Under the pieces are notes generated by a model. It did not search any database, was not told the origin of the DNA, and was given only the letters and a program-made list of their open reading frames with translations. Made by a program: the position numbers and the translations under genes. A stretch of 64,000 bases of DNA from assembly GCF_001999765.1 (NCBI RefSeq), contig NZ_MTIC01000003.1:310001-374000 (forward strand). Reading direction: 5' to 3'. Each line of letters opens with the position of its first letter. Position 1 is the stretch's first letter. This stretch comes from Sinomonas mesophila (lineage in GTDB: Bacteria > Actinomycetota > Actinomycetes > Actinomycetales > Micrococcaceae). Positions 34,404-42,404 of the stretch are shown here, piece by piece.

Positions 34404-34832
34404 ATGAGCAGCATCTTCACCAAGATCATCGACGGCGAGATCCCCGGCCGCTTCGTCTGGAAGGACGACGAGGTCGTGGCCTTCCTGAGCATCGGGCCCC
34501 TCGCTGAGGGGCACACGCTCGTCGTCCCGCGCGAGGAGGTGGACCGGTGGACGGACGCGTCCCCGGAGCTCTTCGCGAAGGTCGCCGCCGTCGCCCAGAT
34601 CATCGGCAAGGCGCAGGTCGAGGCGTTCGACGCCGAGCGGGCGGGCGTCATCATCGCCGGCTTCGAGGTCCACCACCTCCACCTGCACGTGTGGCCGTCC
34701 AACTCCGAGGCTGAGTTCGACTTCAAGCGCGCCCAGCACAATCCGGACCCCGCCGTCATGGACGCGGCCGCCGAGAAGCTCCGCGCGGCCCTGCGCGCCG
34801 CAGGCCACGGGGACTCCGTCCCGGAGGCCTGA
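34404..34832 (+). CDS. HIT-family nucleotide hydrolase
   Basis: 142 residues. The histidine triad HHLHLHVWP is near residue 95, with the earlier family block FTKIIDGEIPGRFVWKDDEVVAFL. HIT proteins hydrolyse nucleoside phosphoramidates, dinucleoside polyphosphates or adenylates. The ATG at 34404 follows GAGAGGAAG. A start at 34332 is open but unsupported. It probably shares a transcript with the sulfurtransferase gene. Confidence 0.9.
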   Translation: MSSIFTKIIDGEIPGRFVWKDDEVVAFLSIGPLAEGHTLVVPREEVDRWTDASPELFAKVAAVAQIIGKAQVEAFDAERAGVIIAGFEVHHLHLHVWPSNSEAEFDFKRAQHNPDPAVMDAAAEKLRAALRAAGHGDSVPEA

Positions 34833-34884
34833 CGGGCGCGCTGCGCCGGCCAGTGCGACAGGGGGCCGGTGCGTCAGGGGTCGT

Positions 34885-35877
34885 TCAGTCCCTGCGCGGC
34901 GTCATCGCGACCATGCCGGCGAAGGTGAAGCCGCCGCCGAAGCCGAAGAGTAGGGCGGGCACGTCGGCGGGGATCCGGCCGGCATGCCACCAGCGGCTCA
35001 GGCCGAGCGGGACGCTCGCGGCGGACGTGTTGCCCGACTCCGTGACGTCGGTGACGACGACGCGGTCGGCGAGGCCGAGCGCCTCGGCGAGCGGCTCGAT
35101 GATGCGCAGGTTCGCCTGGTGCGTGACGAGGACCTCGATGTCCTCGAGCGCCAGGCCGGACCGCTCGACCGCAGAGCGCGCGTGGCCCGCGGCCTCGGTG
35201 AGCGCCCAGCGCAGCACGTCCCGGCCGTTCTGGGCGAAGGTCCCCGTGGGCGGCGAGATCGTCACGGAGCCGGCCATCGCGGGCTTCGAGCCCCACACGA
35301 CAGGGCCGATCCGCGGCGCCTCCGCGGCGCGCACGACGGCGGCGCCGGCGCCGTCGGCGGTGAGAACCGCCGTCGTCCGGTCCGTCCAGTCCGTGACCGA
35401 GGAGAGCTTCTCGGCGCCGATGACGAGCGCGTGCGTCGCCGAGCCCGTGCGGATGGACTGGTCCGCGACGGCGAGGGCGTACTCGAAGCCCGAGCATGCC
35501 GTGTTGACGTCCACGATGCCGGGGCCGCGCTCGCCGGCGCCGTCGGTGCCGAGTCCCAGGGCTTCGGCGACGCGGCCGGCGGTGTTCGGGGAGCGTTCCT
35601 CGGCCGTGGTCGTCGCGACGATCACGAGGTCGATCTCCTCGGCGCCTACGCCCGAGTCCTCGAGCGCGTGCCGGGCGGCCTCCGCGGCGAGGTCTGCGAC
35701 GGTCTGGCCGTCAGCGATCCGGCGCGTCACGATCCCCGTGCGCTGCCGGATCCACTCGTCCGAGGTGTCCATCATCGTCTCGAGCTCGTGGTTGTCCATG
35801 AGCCGGGAGGCGTCGGCATGGCCGAGGCCGGCGATCTCGGTGCCGGCGGCCGTCGGGGGGAGGCGGAGCACGGGCAT
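34885..35877 (-). CDS. 3-oxoacyl-ACP synthase III (FabH-like)
   Basis: 330 residues. The catalytic triad is visible: Cys in DVNTACSGFEYAL, His in VTHQANLRIIEPL, Asn in TESGNTSAASVPLGLS. The Arg patch near the N terminus (DEWIRQRTGIVTRRIADG) is standard. FabH starts fatty acid synthesis from acyl-CoA and malonyl-ACP. No fab genes are adjacent, so it may be a second KAS III outside the main fab cluster. AAGGA precedes the ATG. Confidence 0.88.
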   Translation of the reverse strand: MPVLRLPPTAAGTEIAGLGHADASRLMDNHELETMMDTSDEWIRQRTGIVTRRIADGQTVADLAAEAARHALEDSGVGAEEIDLVIVATTTAEERSPNTAGRVAEALGLGTDGAGERGPGIVDVNTACSGFEYALAVADQSIRTGSATHALVIGAEKLSSVTDWTDRTTAVLTADGAGAAVVRAAEAPRIGPVVWGSKPAMAGSVTISPPTGTFAQNGRDVLRWALTEAAGHARSAVERSGLALEDIEVLVTHQANLRIIEPLAEALGLADRVVVTDVTESGNTSAASVPLGLSRWWHAGRIPADVPALLFGFGGGFTFAGMVAMTPRRD

Positions 35878-35942
35878 GGGGTCCTTTCGGGTGGTGGGCG
35901 AGGCCGCGGGGGCCGGAGGAGGGGACAGCGGCAGGGGACCGG

Positions 35943-38900
35943 CTACGCCGGGGCGAGGGCCTCGTTCAGAGCCTGGCGGACGCGCTTCTCGGAAACCTTC
36001 CCGGCGGTTCCGAGCTCGACGGCGAAGAGGCTGACGCGCAGCTCCTCGATCATCCAGCGCACGCGTTCGAGTTTCGCGCGGTGGCGGCCGCCGGCCGCGA
36101 GGGCGGCCGCGGCGTCGTCGTAGTCGTCCTCGAGGGACTGGACTGTGGCCATCGCGACGGCGTCGCGCTGGACGTTCGCGGGCATCTTCTCGAGCCGGCG
36201 CTCCATCGCGGCGAGATAGCGCGGCAGGTGCGCGAGCTGGGCGTAGCCCGTCTGCGCGACGAAGCCCGGGTACACGAGCTGCTCGAGCTGGGCCTTGATG
36301 TCATTCAGGCCCGAGACGAGGGCCAGGCTTGTCGAGCCCCGGAGCGCCTTGCCGATGCGCAGCGACGCGGCGAGGACCTGCTCCACGATCGCGGTCACGG
36401 CGAAGACGGTGTCGATGAGCTCGGCGCGGACCTCGTCGTAGAGCGCGTCGAAGGCCGCGCGGTCCCACGGCAGGGCCGCGGGCACGAGGCGGTCGATGGC
36501 CGCGAGGACGCAGTCGGCGATGAGGTCAGCGACGGAGCCGTGCGGGTTCTGGCTGAACGTGAGCTTCTCACGGTTGTTCAGGTGCTCGAGGACGTAGCGG
36601 TCCGGCGGCGGAACGCGCAGGGCGAGGAGGCGGATGACGCCGGCGCGGTGCGCGGCGAGCTGGTCCTCCTCCGTCTGGAAGACGCGCAGGCCCGCCGTCC
36701 CCCGGGAGGAGCCCTTGGGGCGGCCCTCGAGCTGTTCGTCGATGAGAGCCGGGTAGCCCGTCACCGTGTGGCCCGCGACGGTCGTGCTCGCCGTGCGGGG
36801 GATCGTGCCCACGCTCCACTCGGTGAGCCCGATCCTCTCGGCGAGGCCTCCGCTTTCGGTGACGCCGCCGCGCTCGGAGGTGGCCGCCGTCGTGCTCACT
36901 GACCCTGAGGCCGCGGTGCCAGACCCCCTCTTCGGCGGCATACCCCCCGACTTCGGCGGCACAGTCCCCCTTTTCGGCGGCATGCCCCCCGACGTCGGCG
37001 GGGTGGGCGTCGCGCCGAGGGACTCGGCGATGGCCCTGCGGGTCGCCGGGGCGAGCTGCTCCTTGAGGGCCGCGAGGTCCTTCCCCGCGCCGAGCACGGT
37101 CCCCTTCGGGTCGACGACGCTGAAGGCCATCGTCAGGTGCGGCGGGACTGCCTCCCAGTTCCAGGACCCGGGCGGGATGATCTGGCCCTTGAGCCGGCGC
37201 AGCACGAGCTCGAGGGAATCCGTGAGGGAGTCCTGAGCGGGGTCGAAGTCGGCCTCGAGCGCGGCGACGGCCTGCCGGGCGACGTCCGGGGCGGGCACGA
37301 AGCTCTTGCGCACCTGCTTGGGCAGGGACTTGATGAGGGCCGTGACGAGCTCGGTCCGCAGGCCCGGGATCTGCCAGCGGAAGGGTTCCGGGTCGAGCTG
37401 GTTGAGGAACAGCACGGGGACCTCGGCGGTCACGCCGTCGCCCAGCTCCGGCGTGCCGTCCTGCATGCCGCCGCGCGCGACAGGATGGAACTCGTACGCG
37501 AGCGGGAGGTCGAAGCCGGCCTGCCGCCACACGGTGGGGTAGGCGGCGTCCGCGCTTTCGAGGGTGTCCTCGGCCTCCTGGCGCAGGAGCAGGGCCCGGT
37601 CGAAGTCGAGCAGGTGCGGGTCCTTCTGGCGGGCCTTTCTCCACCACGAGTCGAAGTGGCGCTCCGAGACGATGCCCTCGGGCAGGCGCGCGTCGTAGAA
37701 CTCGACGAGGTCCTCGTCGTCGACCCTCAGGCCACGGCGTCGCACGCGCGTCTCGAGCTCCTCGACCTCTTCGAGCAGGGCCCGGTTGCGGGCGAAGAAG
37801 TGGTGGCGTGTAGTCCACTCGCCGTCGACGAGGGCGTGCCGGATGAACAGCTCCCGGGCCACTGGCGGGTCGATCCGGCCGTAGTTGACGCGCCGCTGCG
37901 CCACGAGGGTCACGCCGTAGAGCGTGACCTTCTCGTACGCCATGACGGCGCCGGCGCGCTTGGACCAGTGCGGCTCCGAGTAGGAGCGCTTGACGAGGTG
38001 CGGCGCGACGAGCTCGGCCCACGCGGGGTCCATCTTCGCCGCGGTGCGGGCCCAGAGCCGGCTCGTCTCGACGAGCTCGGCGGCCATGACATAGGTCGGG
38101 TTCTTCTTGAACAGGGCCGAGCCCGGGAAGATGGCGAAGCGCGTCCCGCGGGCGCCGACGTACTCCCGCCCACGCTCGCCCTTGCGCTCGTCGAGCAGGC
38201 CGATCTGGCTCGTGAGGCCTGCGAGCAGCGACTGGTGCACGGCGTCGTGCTTCCCGACGGCGTCGAGCCGCACCTCGCCGCGGCCCTGGCCCGCGCTGAT
38301 GCCGAGCGGGCGCGCGAGCTGCCGCAGCTGGGCGAAGAGCTCCTGCCACTCGCGCACGCGCAGGAAGTTGATGAACTCGGCCTTGCACAGGCGCCGGAAC
38401 GCCGAGGACGAGAGCTCCTGCTGCTTCTCCTGCAGATAGTTCCACAGGTTGAGGTAGCCGGTGAAGTCGGAGTTCTCGTCCTTGAAGCGCGCGTGCTTCT
38501 CCTCCGCGGCCTGCTTCTTTCCGGTCTCAGCCGAGGGCCGCTCGCGAGGATCCTGGATCGTCAGGGCGGCGGCGAGGACCATGACCTCGCGGACGCAGTC
38601 GCGGCGGGACGCCTCGACGATCATGCGTCCGAGGCGGGGATCGACCGGCAGCTGGGCGAGCTGGTGGCCGACGGCGCTGAGGCCGCCCTTCGCGTTCCCC
38701 GCCTCCGCGAGGGCGCCGAGCTCGCGCAGGAGGGCCACGCCGTCGTTGATCGCGCGCGACTCCGGCGGCTCGACGAAGGGGAACGCCTCGACGTCCTTGG
38801 GCCCGCGCGCGATCCCCATCGCGGTCATCTGGAGGATGACGGCAGCGAGGTTCGTGCGCAGGATCTCCGGGTCCGTGAACTCGGGCCGCGAGAGGTAGTC

Positions 38901-40034
38901 CTCCTCCGAGTAGAGGCGGATGCAGATGCCGTCGGAGACGCGGCCGCAGCGGCCCGCGCGCTGGTTCGCCGAGGCCTGGGAGACGCGCTCGATCGGCAGG
39001 CGCTGGACCTTAGTGCGGTGCGAGTAGCGCGAGATGCGGGCGGTGCCCGTGTCGATGACGTACTTGATCCCGGGGACCGTGAGGGACGTCTCGGCGACGT
39101 TCGTGGCCAGGACGATGCGCCGCCGCGCTCCCGGGGTGAAGACGCGGTGCTGCTCGGCGAGGGAGAGGCGGGCGAAGAGGGGCAGGATCTCGGCGTCCGC
39201 CATCCGCGGGTTGCGCTGGATCCGGCCTGCGAGGGCCTCGGCGGCGTCGCGGATCTCGCGCTCGCCCGAGAAGAAGATGAGGATGTCCCCGGGGGCCTCG
39301 CGCGAGAGCTCGTCGACGGCGTCGCACACCGCGTCGAGCGGGTCGCGGTCCTCCTCCAGAGGGTCGTCGGGGGCGCCGCCCTCGCCGTCCTCGTCATCGC
39401 TGGCGGGTTCGGCGACGAGCGGCCGGTACCGGATCTCGACCGGGTACGTGCGGCCCGAGACCTCGAGGATGGGGGCGCGCTCGGGCTCCTCGCCGGGAAC
39501 CTCTTGGGCGAAGTGCCGTGCGAAGCGCTCCGGGTCGATCGTGGCCGAGGTGATGATGACCTTGAGGTCGGGACGCTGGGGGAGGACCCGCTTGAGGTAG
39601 CCCAGGATGAAGTCGATGTTGAGGCTGCGCTCGTGGGCCTCGTCGATGATGATCGTCGAGTACTTCTTCAGCAGCCGGTCCCGCTGGATCTCCGCGAGAA
39701 GGATGCCGTCGGTCATGAGCTTGACGCGCGTCTGCGGCCCGACCTCGCCCGTGAAGCGGACCTGGAAGCCGACCTCCTGACCCAGTTCGACGCCGAGCTC
39801 CTCCGCGATGCGCTCGGCGACCGTGCGCGCGGCAAGCCGGCGGGGCTGCGTGTGCCCGATGAGGCCCTTCTCGCCCAGGCCCAGCTCGAGGCACATCTTG
39901 GGGATCTGCGTGGTCTTCCCGGAGCCGGTCTCACCCGCGATGATCGTCACCTGGTGGGCGGCGATGGCCTCCATGAGCTCCTCGCGGCGCTCGGAGACGG
40001 GGAGGGCGGCGGGGTAGGTGATCGTCAAGGCCAT
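35943..40034 (-). CDS. hrpA: ATP-dependent RNA helicase HrpA
   Basis: 1363 residues, the long DEAH-box type. Motif I GETGSGKTTQIPK, motif II IIDEAHERSLN, motif III SATID, and motif VI QRAGRCGRV lie in the first 400 residues, followed by the winged-helix, ratchet and OB regions and the long HrpA C-terminal domain (DUF3418). HrpA rescues stalled ribosomes and remodels mRNA in E. coli. An 80-residue low-complexity insertion (about residues 1000-1080) contains GGMPPKRG repeats and Ser/Thr/Gly-rich sequence. The ATG is nine bases after TAGACT (40049-40044): probably leaderless. Confidence 0.95.
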   Translation of the reverse strand: MALTITYPAALPVSERREELMEAIAAHQVTIIAGETGSGKTTQIPKMCLELGLGEKGLIGHTQPRRLAARTVAERIAEELGVELGQEVGFQVRFTGEVGPQTRVKLMTDGILLAEIQRDRLLKKYSTIIIDEAHERSLNIDFILGYLKRVLPQRPDLKVIITSATIDPERFARHFAQEVPGEEPERAPILEVSGRTYPVEIRYRPLVAEPASDDEDGEGGAPDDPLEEDRDPLDAVCDAVDELSREAPGDILIFFSGEREIRDAAEALAGRIQRNPRMADAEILPLFARLSLAEQHRVFTPGARRRIVLATNVAETSLTVPGIKYVIDTGTARISRYSHRTKVQRLPIERVSQASANQRAGRCGRVSDGICIRLYSEEDYLSRPEFTDPEILRTNLAAVILQMTAMGIARGPKDVEAFPFVEPPESRAINDGVALLRELGALAEAGNAKGGLSAVGHQLAQLPVDPRLGRMIVEASRRDCVREVMVLAAALTIQDPRERPSAETGKKQAAEEKHARFKDENSDFTGYLNLWNYLQEKQQELSSSAFRRLCKAEFINFLRVREWQELFAQLRQLARPLGISAGQGRGEVRLDAVGKHDAVHQSLLAGLTSQIGLLDERKGERGREYVGARGTRFAIFPGSALFKKNPTYVMAAELVETSRLWARTAAKMDPAWAELVAPHLVKRSYSEPHWSKRAGAVMAYEKVTLYGVTLVAQRRVNYGRIDPPVARELFIRHALVDGEWTTRHHFFARNRALLEEVEELETRVRRRGLRVDDEDLVEFYDARLPEGIVSERHFDSWWRKARQKDPHLLDFDRALLLRQEAEDTLESADAAYPTVWRQAGFDLPLAYEFHPVARGGMQDGTPELGDGVTAEVPVLFLNQLDPEPFRWQIPGLRTELVTALIKSLPKQVRKSFVPAPDVARQAVAALEADFDPAQDSLTDSLELVLRRLKGQIIPPGSWNWEAVPPHLTMAFSVVDPKGTVLGAGKDLAALKEQLAPATRRAIAESLGATPTPPTSGGMPPKRGTVPPKSGGMPPKRGSGTAASGSVSTTAATSERGGVTESGGLAERIGLTEWSVGTIPRTASTTVAGHTVTGYPALIDEQLEGRPKGSSRGTAGLRVFQTEEDQLAAHRAGVIRLLALRVPPPDRYVLEHLNNREKLTFSQNPHGSVADLIADCVLAAIDRLVPAALPWDRAAFDALYDEVRAELIDTVFAVTAIVEQVLAASLRIGKALRGSTSLALVSGLNDIKAQLEQLVYPGFVAQTGYAQLAHLPRYLAAMERRLEKMPANVQRDAVAMATVQSLEDDYDDAAAALAAGGRHRAKLERVRWMIEELRVSLFAVELGTAGKVSEKRVRQALNEALAPA
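36924..36993. repeat. Repeat insertion within hrpA
   Basis: Two 28-base copies (36924-36951 and 36966-36993) differ at two positions and are offset by 42 bases; the 14 bases between them contain a further partial copy (TTCGGCGGCA). They encode SGGMPPKRG-type repeats in frame. The CCCCC/GGCGG composition differs from the surrounding coding pattern. Confidence 0.8.
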
Positions 40035-40080
40035 GGCTGGTCCAGTCTAGTTGCACCGTCCGCGTGCACCCGCAGACGAG

Positions 40081-40122
40081 AGAAGGCCCCGCTGAGTCTC
40101 GTGCGACTCGGCGGGGCCTTCT
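40081..40122. terminator. Hairpin terminator between tRNA-Arg and hrpA
   Basis: AGAAGGCCCCGCTGAGTC (40081-40098) pairs with GACTCGGCGGGGCCTTCT (40105-40122) through 18 bp with one G-T, closing a 6-base loop. It lies 27 bases past the 3' end of the minus-strand tRNA and upstream of the hrpA promoter. Confidence 0.8.
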
Positions 40123-40149
40123 GACGACGTCCACGGACATCGCTGGATG

Positions 40150-40222
40150 TGCCCTCGATAGGATTCGAACCTACGGCCTTCTGCTCCGGAGGCAGACGCT
40201 CTATCCCCTGAGCTACGAGGGC
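40150..40222 (-). tRNA. tRNA-Arg (anticodon CCG)
   Basis: 73 bases folding as a full cloverleaf: acceptor GCCCTCG/CGAGGGC, D-arm with AGGGGATAGAG, anticodon arm TCTGC-CTCCGGA-GCAGA (anticodon CCG, reading CGG), and T-arm GTAGGTTCGAATCCTATC. The discriminator is A and CCA is not encoded. CGG is a frequent codon in this GC-rich genome. Confidence 0.97.
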
Positions 40223-40350
40223 AGCTCGTCCCGGTGGGAACTCACTGAGCTTATCAGCTGCCGGGGGTGCCGATGCAAACTCGCGCCTGCCCGCGCGGCG
40301 CCGCTTCCGCCGGGACTCTCGGCGCGTGGGGCCGCTCCTGCGCTGGCCCG

Positions 40351-41247
40351 TCACGCGACGAGGAGGAGGGGGCGGTCGGCGAGGCCGACGGCGATCTCCT
40401 GCCCCCAGCCGGCATCGAGCCGGTCCGCCTCGATGCCGTCGCCGAAGACCACTAGCTGGCCCGACATGACGGTGATGCGGAGTTCCTCGCCGCGGGTCAG
40501 GACGCCCTCGGTCAGCGCGGTGCCTGTGGCGGGCGACGGCCACGCCTCGCGGACGAACCAGGCCAGCCGGCGCTCGGTCGGCAGGGGGAGGCGGCGGCCT
40601 CCGCGGTCCCTGGCGATGGACGCGCACCAGCCTGTCGAGCCCGTGCCGCTCGAGATGATGAGGCCGGACGAGGACTGCAGCTCGGAGCCGCCGTCCGGGG
40701 TGGCCACCGTGTATCGCGCCGATTGGTGGGACGCGTGGCCGACGAACACCTCATTGAGGGCGCAGAGCTCCTGGCCGTCGTCGAGCCGCGCCCGCACCAT
40801 CGTGAGCTCCTCGGACCTGAGGGCTGACGCCGAGGCCTCTGCTGCCGCGCCGATGAGCCGCACCGCCTCGTCCGGAGAATGCCGGACGAGGCTTCCCGCA
40901 TTGACGCCCGGCAGCGGATTGACGCCGATGACAGGCTGCCCGGCGAGGTACTTCGCGGTATTGGCCACGAGCCCGTCCTGCCCGACGACGGCGATGACGT
41001 CGTCCGGCTCCCACAGGAAGCGGCTGAGGTCGGAGCGCTCGATCTGGGCCAGACGCCAGGCAAGGGGGAGGGCCTCGCGGACCTGCTGCAGTGCGGCCCG
41101 GATGACGTCGTGCTGCTCCTCGACCTCCGACAGGCTTCGCCCCCGCAGCCCGAGGAAGAACTCCGCCTGGCCGCGCGTCGCGTGCCGTTCGAGGAGCTCG
41201 TCGAGCTCGGTGCGCCGGTGGACCAGGACGAGCCTCGGCTTTCCCAC
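40351..41247 (-). CDS. NAD-kinase-like protein (ATP-NAD/AcoX fold) in the NrtR/SPFH island
   Basis: 298 residues. The NAD kinase fold is recognisable: VVGQDGLVAN at 87-96 in place of the canonical GGDGT loop (catalytic Asp91 kept, second Gly and Thr changed to Gln90 and Leu93), then PVIGVNPLPG, an Asn-Glu pair at 165-166, and SSGTGSTGW at 199-207, the conserved NAD-binding loop. A normal NadK is expected elsewhere in the genome, so this may be a divergent kinase or a NAD(H)-binding sensor. The GTG start has AGGAGG overlapping the SPFH stop codon, so translation is coupled. See findings. Confidence 0.75.
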   Translation of the reverse strand: MGKPRLVLVHRRTELDELLERHATRGQAEFFLGLRGRSLSEVEEQHDVIRAALQQVREALPLAWRLAQIERSDLSRFLWEPDDVIAVVGQDGLVANTAKYLAGQPVIGVNPLPGVNAGSLVRHSPDEAVRLIGAAAEASASALRSEELTMVRARLDDGQELCALNEVFVGHASHQSARYTVATPDGGSELQSSSGLIISSGTGSTGWCASIARDRGGRRLPLPTERRLAWFVREAWPSPATGTALTEGVLTRGEELRITVMSGQLVVFGDGIEADRLDAGWGQEIAVGLADRPLLLVA

Positions 41248-41256
41248 GGGGGCCTC

Positions 41257-42303
41257 CTAGATCTCGTGGCTCGCCGAGCCCGCCGAGCCCGCCGAGCCCG
41301 CAGGGTGCGAGGCCAGGCGGGTCAGGGCCGCGACGGCCGAGGTGAGCATGTCCGGGGTGATGGTGAGGCTCTCGATGGCCGGGAGCCGTCCCGCCGCTTC
41401 GCGCAGGGCCAGGGCGAGGAGCGTGCCCTGGTCCACGGTCCGGTACGCGTCCAGCGCGGCGGCCTCCCTGGCCGCCTCTGCCTCGCCCACGATGCGGATC
41501 TGCCCTGCCTCGGCCTCCGCCGCGAGCCCGCGCTGCTCGGCCTGAGAGCGTGCGCCGATCAGGCTGGCCGCTGCATGCTCCTCGGCCTCGAGCCGGGCGT
41601 TCGCGCCCTCTTGGGACACGAGCCGCTCGCGCTGCGCAGCGAGCCGGATCTGGTTCGCGAGCTCGTTCTCGGAGATGGCACGCTCGCGTTCGACGGCGAG
41701 GGCCCGCCGCTCGTAGGTGGCCCGGTCGGCCTCCGACTGCAGCTGCTCGCGGACGGGCGTCTGCAGGGCGCGTTCCACGTCGGCCTCGGGGCGAACGGCG
41801 AGGACGCGGACCCCGATGATCCGGATTCCGGTGGTCACGAGGCGTTCGTCGCTCGCGAGCCCGGCCGAGAGCAGGTCGCGGAGCTCGCCGTTGCCCCGGG
41901 CGAGGGCCTCTGCCAGCGTCAGCGTCGCGAGGTGGTCGATGCTCAGGCTCTGGCAGAGCTGGCCCACGATCGTGGCCACCTGCTCCCGCCCCCGCGCCGG
42001 CCGCTTGGAGTCGTCGCGCATCGCGAAGTCGAGGCGGGCCGAGACGGTGACCGGGTCCGCGAAGCGGTAGGTGACGTTGGCTTGGACGCTCACATCCTGG
42101 TGGTCGCGGGTGAGTGCATGGAAGAGCGTAGGGAGTTCCTGGTCGTCTACCGGCACCTCGCTGAGCACCGAGGTCGCGGGGCGGAACCAGAACGCCTGGC
42201 CCACTCCCTGGTGCGTGACCACGCCTTTCTGCAAGTGCACGACGTAGCCCGTCGGGCTGCCCAGGAAGTGGTTGATCCAGGGATAGTGCCTGATGGTCGG
42301 CAT
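41257..42303 (-). CDS. SPFH/band 7 domain protein
   Basis: 348 residues without a signal peptide or membrane helix. An SPFH domain (about 10-190) is followed by a helical region rich in Arg, Glu and Ala (190-300; ISENELANQIRLAAQRERL) resembling flotillin coiled coils, and a short AGS repeat tail. SPFH proteins form large rings; here a cytoplasmic or peripheral assembly is likely. AGGAGGAGCC precedes the ATG at 42303. It is the first gene of an operon with the NAD-kinase-like gene, driven by a consensus promoter flanked by two NrtR-type operators. Confidence 0.8.
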   Translation of the reverse strand: MPTIRHYPWINHFLGSPTGYVVHLQKGVVTHQGVGQAFWFRPATSVLSEVPVDDQELPTLFHALTRDHQDVSVQANVTYRFADPVTVSARLDFAMRDDSKRPARGREQVATIVGQLCQSLSIDHLATLTLAEALARGNGELRDLLSAGLASDERLVTTGIRIIGVRVLAVRPEADVERALQTPVREQLQSEADRATYERRALAVERERAISENELANQIRLAAQRERLVSQEGANARLEAEEHAAASLIGARSQAEQRGLAAEAEAGQIRIVGEAEAAREAAALDAYRTVDQGTLLALALREAAGRLPAIESLTITPDMLTSAVAALTRLASHPAGSAGSAGSASHEI

Positions 42304-42324
42304 GGCTCCTCCTTGCCTCAATTT

Positions 42325-42339
42325 TCGTCAATATGACGA
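42325..42339. promoter_or_regulatory. NrtR-type operator 1
   Basis: TCGTCA-ATA-TGACGA is a perfect 15-base palindrome located at the expected transcription start of the SPFH operon (about 42340). It resembles the TTGTCA-n3-TGACAA core known for NrtR regulators. Binding here would block transcription. Confidence 0.75.
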
Positions 42340-42346
42340 TAAAGAG

Positions 42347-42375
42347 AATCTAGGCGGGGCGAGGATTATTGTCAA
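42347..42375 (-). promoter_or_regulatory. Consensus promoter of the SPFH/NAD-kinase-like operon
   Basis: On the minus strand a perfect TTGACA (42375-42370), a 17-base spacer and TAGATT (42352-42347) form the most canonical promoter in the window. The -35 box is inside operator 2 and the start site touches operator 1. Confidence 0.8.
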
Positions 42376-42387
42376 GGTGACGATAAT
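42365..42387. promoter_or_regulatory. NrtR-type operator 2, shared -35 region of the divergent promoters
   Basis: ATTATTGTCA (42365-42374), AGG, TGACGATAAT (42378-42387): a 10-base inverted repeat with one mismatch. It covers the minus-strand -35 box and, on the plus strand, TTGTCA (42369-42374), 18 bases before the TACGGT -10 box (42393-42398) of the nrtR-like gene. One bound repressor could therefore silence both directions. Confidence 0.75.
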
Positions 42388-42404
42388 ACGGATACGGTGA
42401 GGAC

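Noticed and set aside
36900-37010. CRISPR-like repeat in hrpA
   Set aside because: Only two related copies inside a coding region, no spacers, and the repeats are in frame with the protein.
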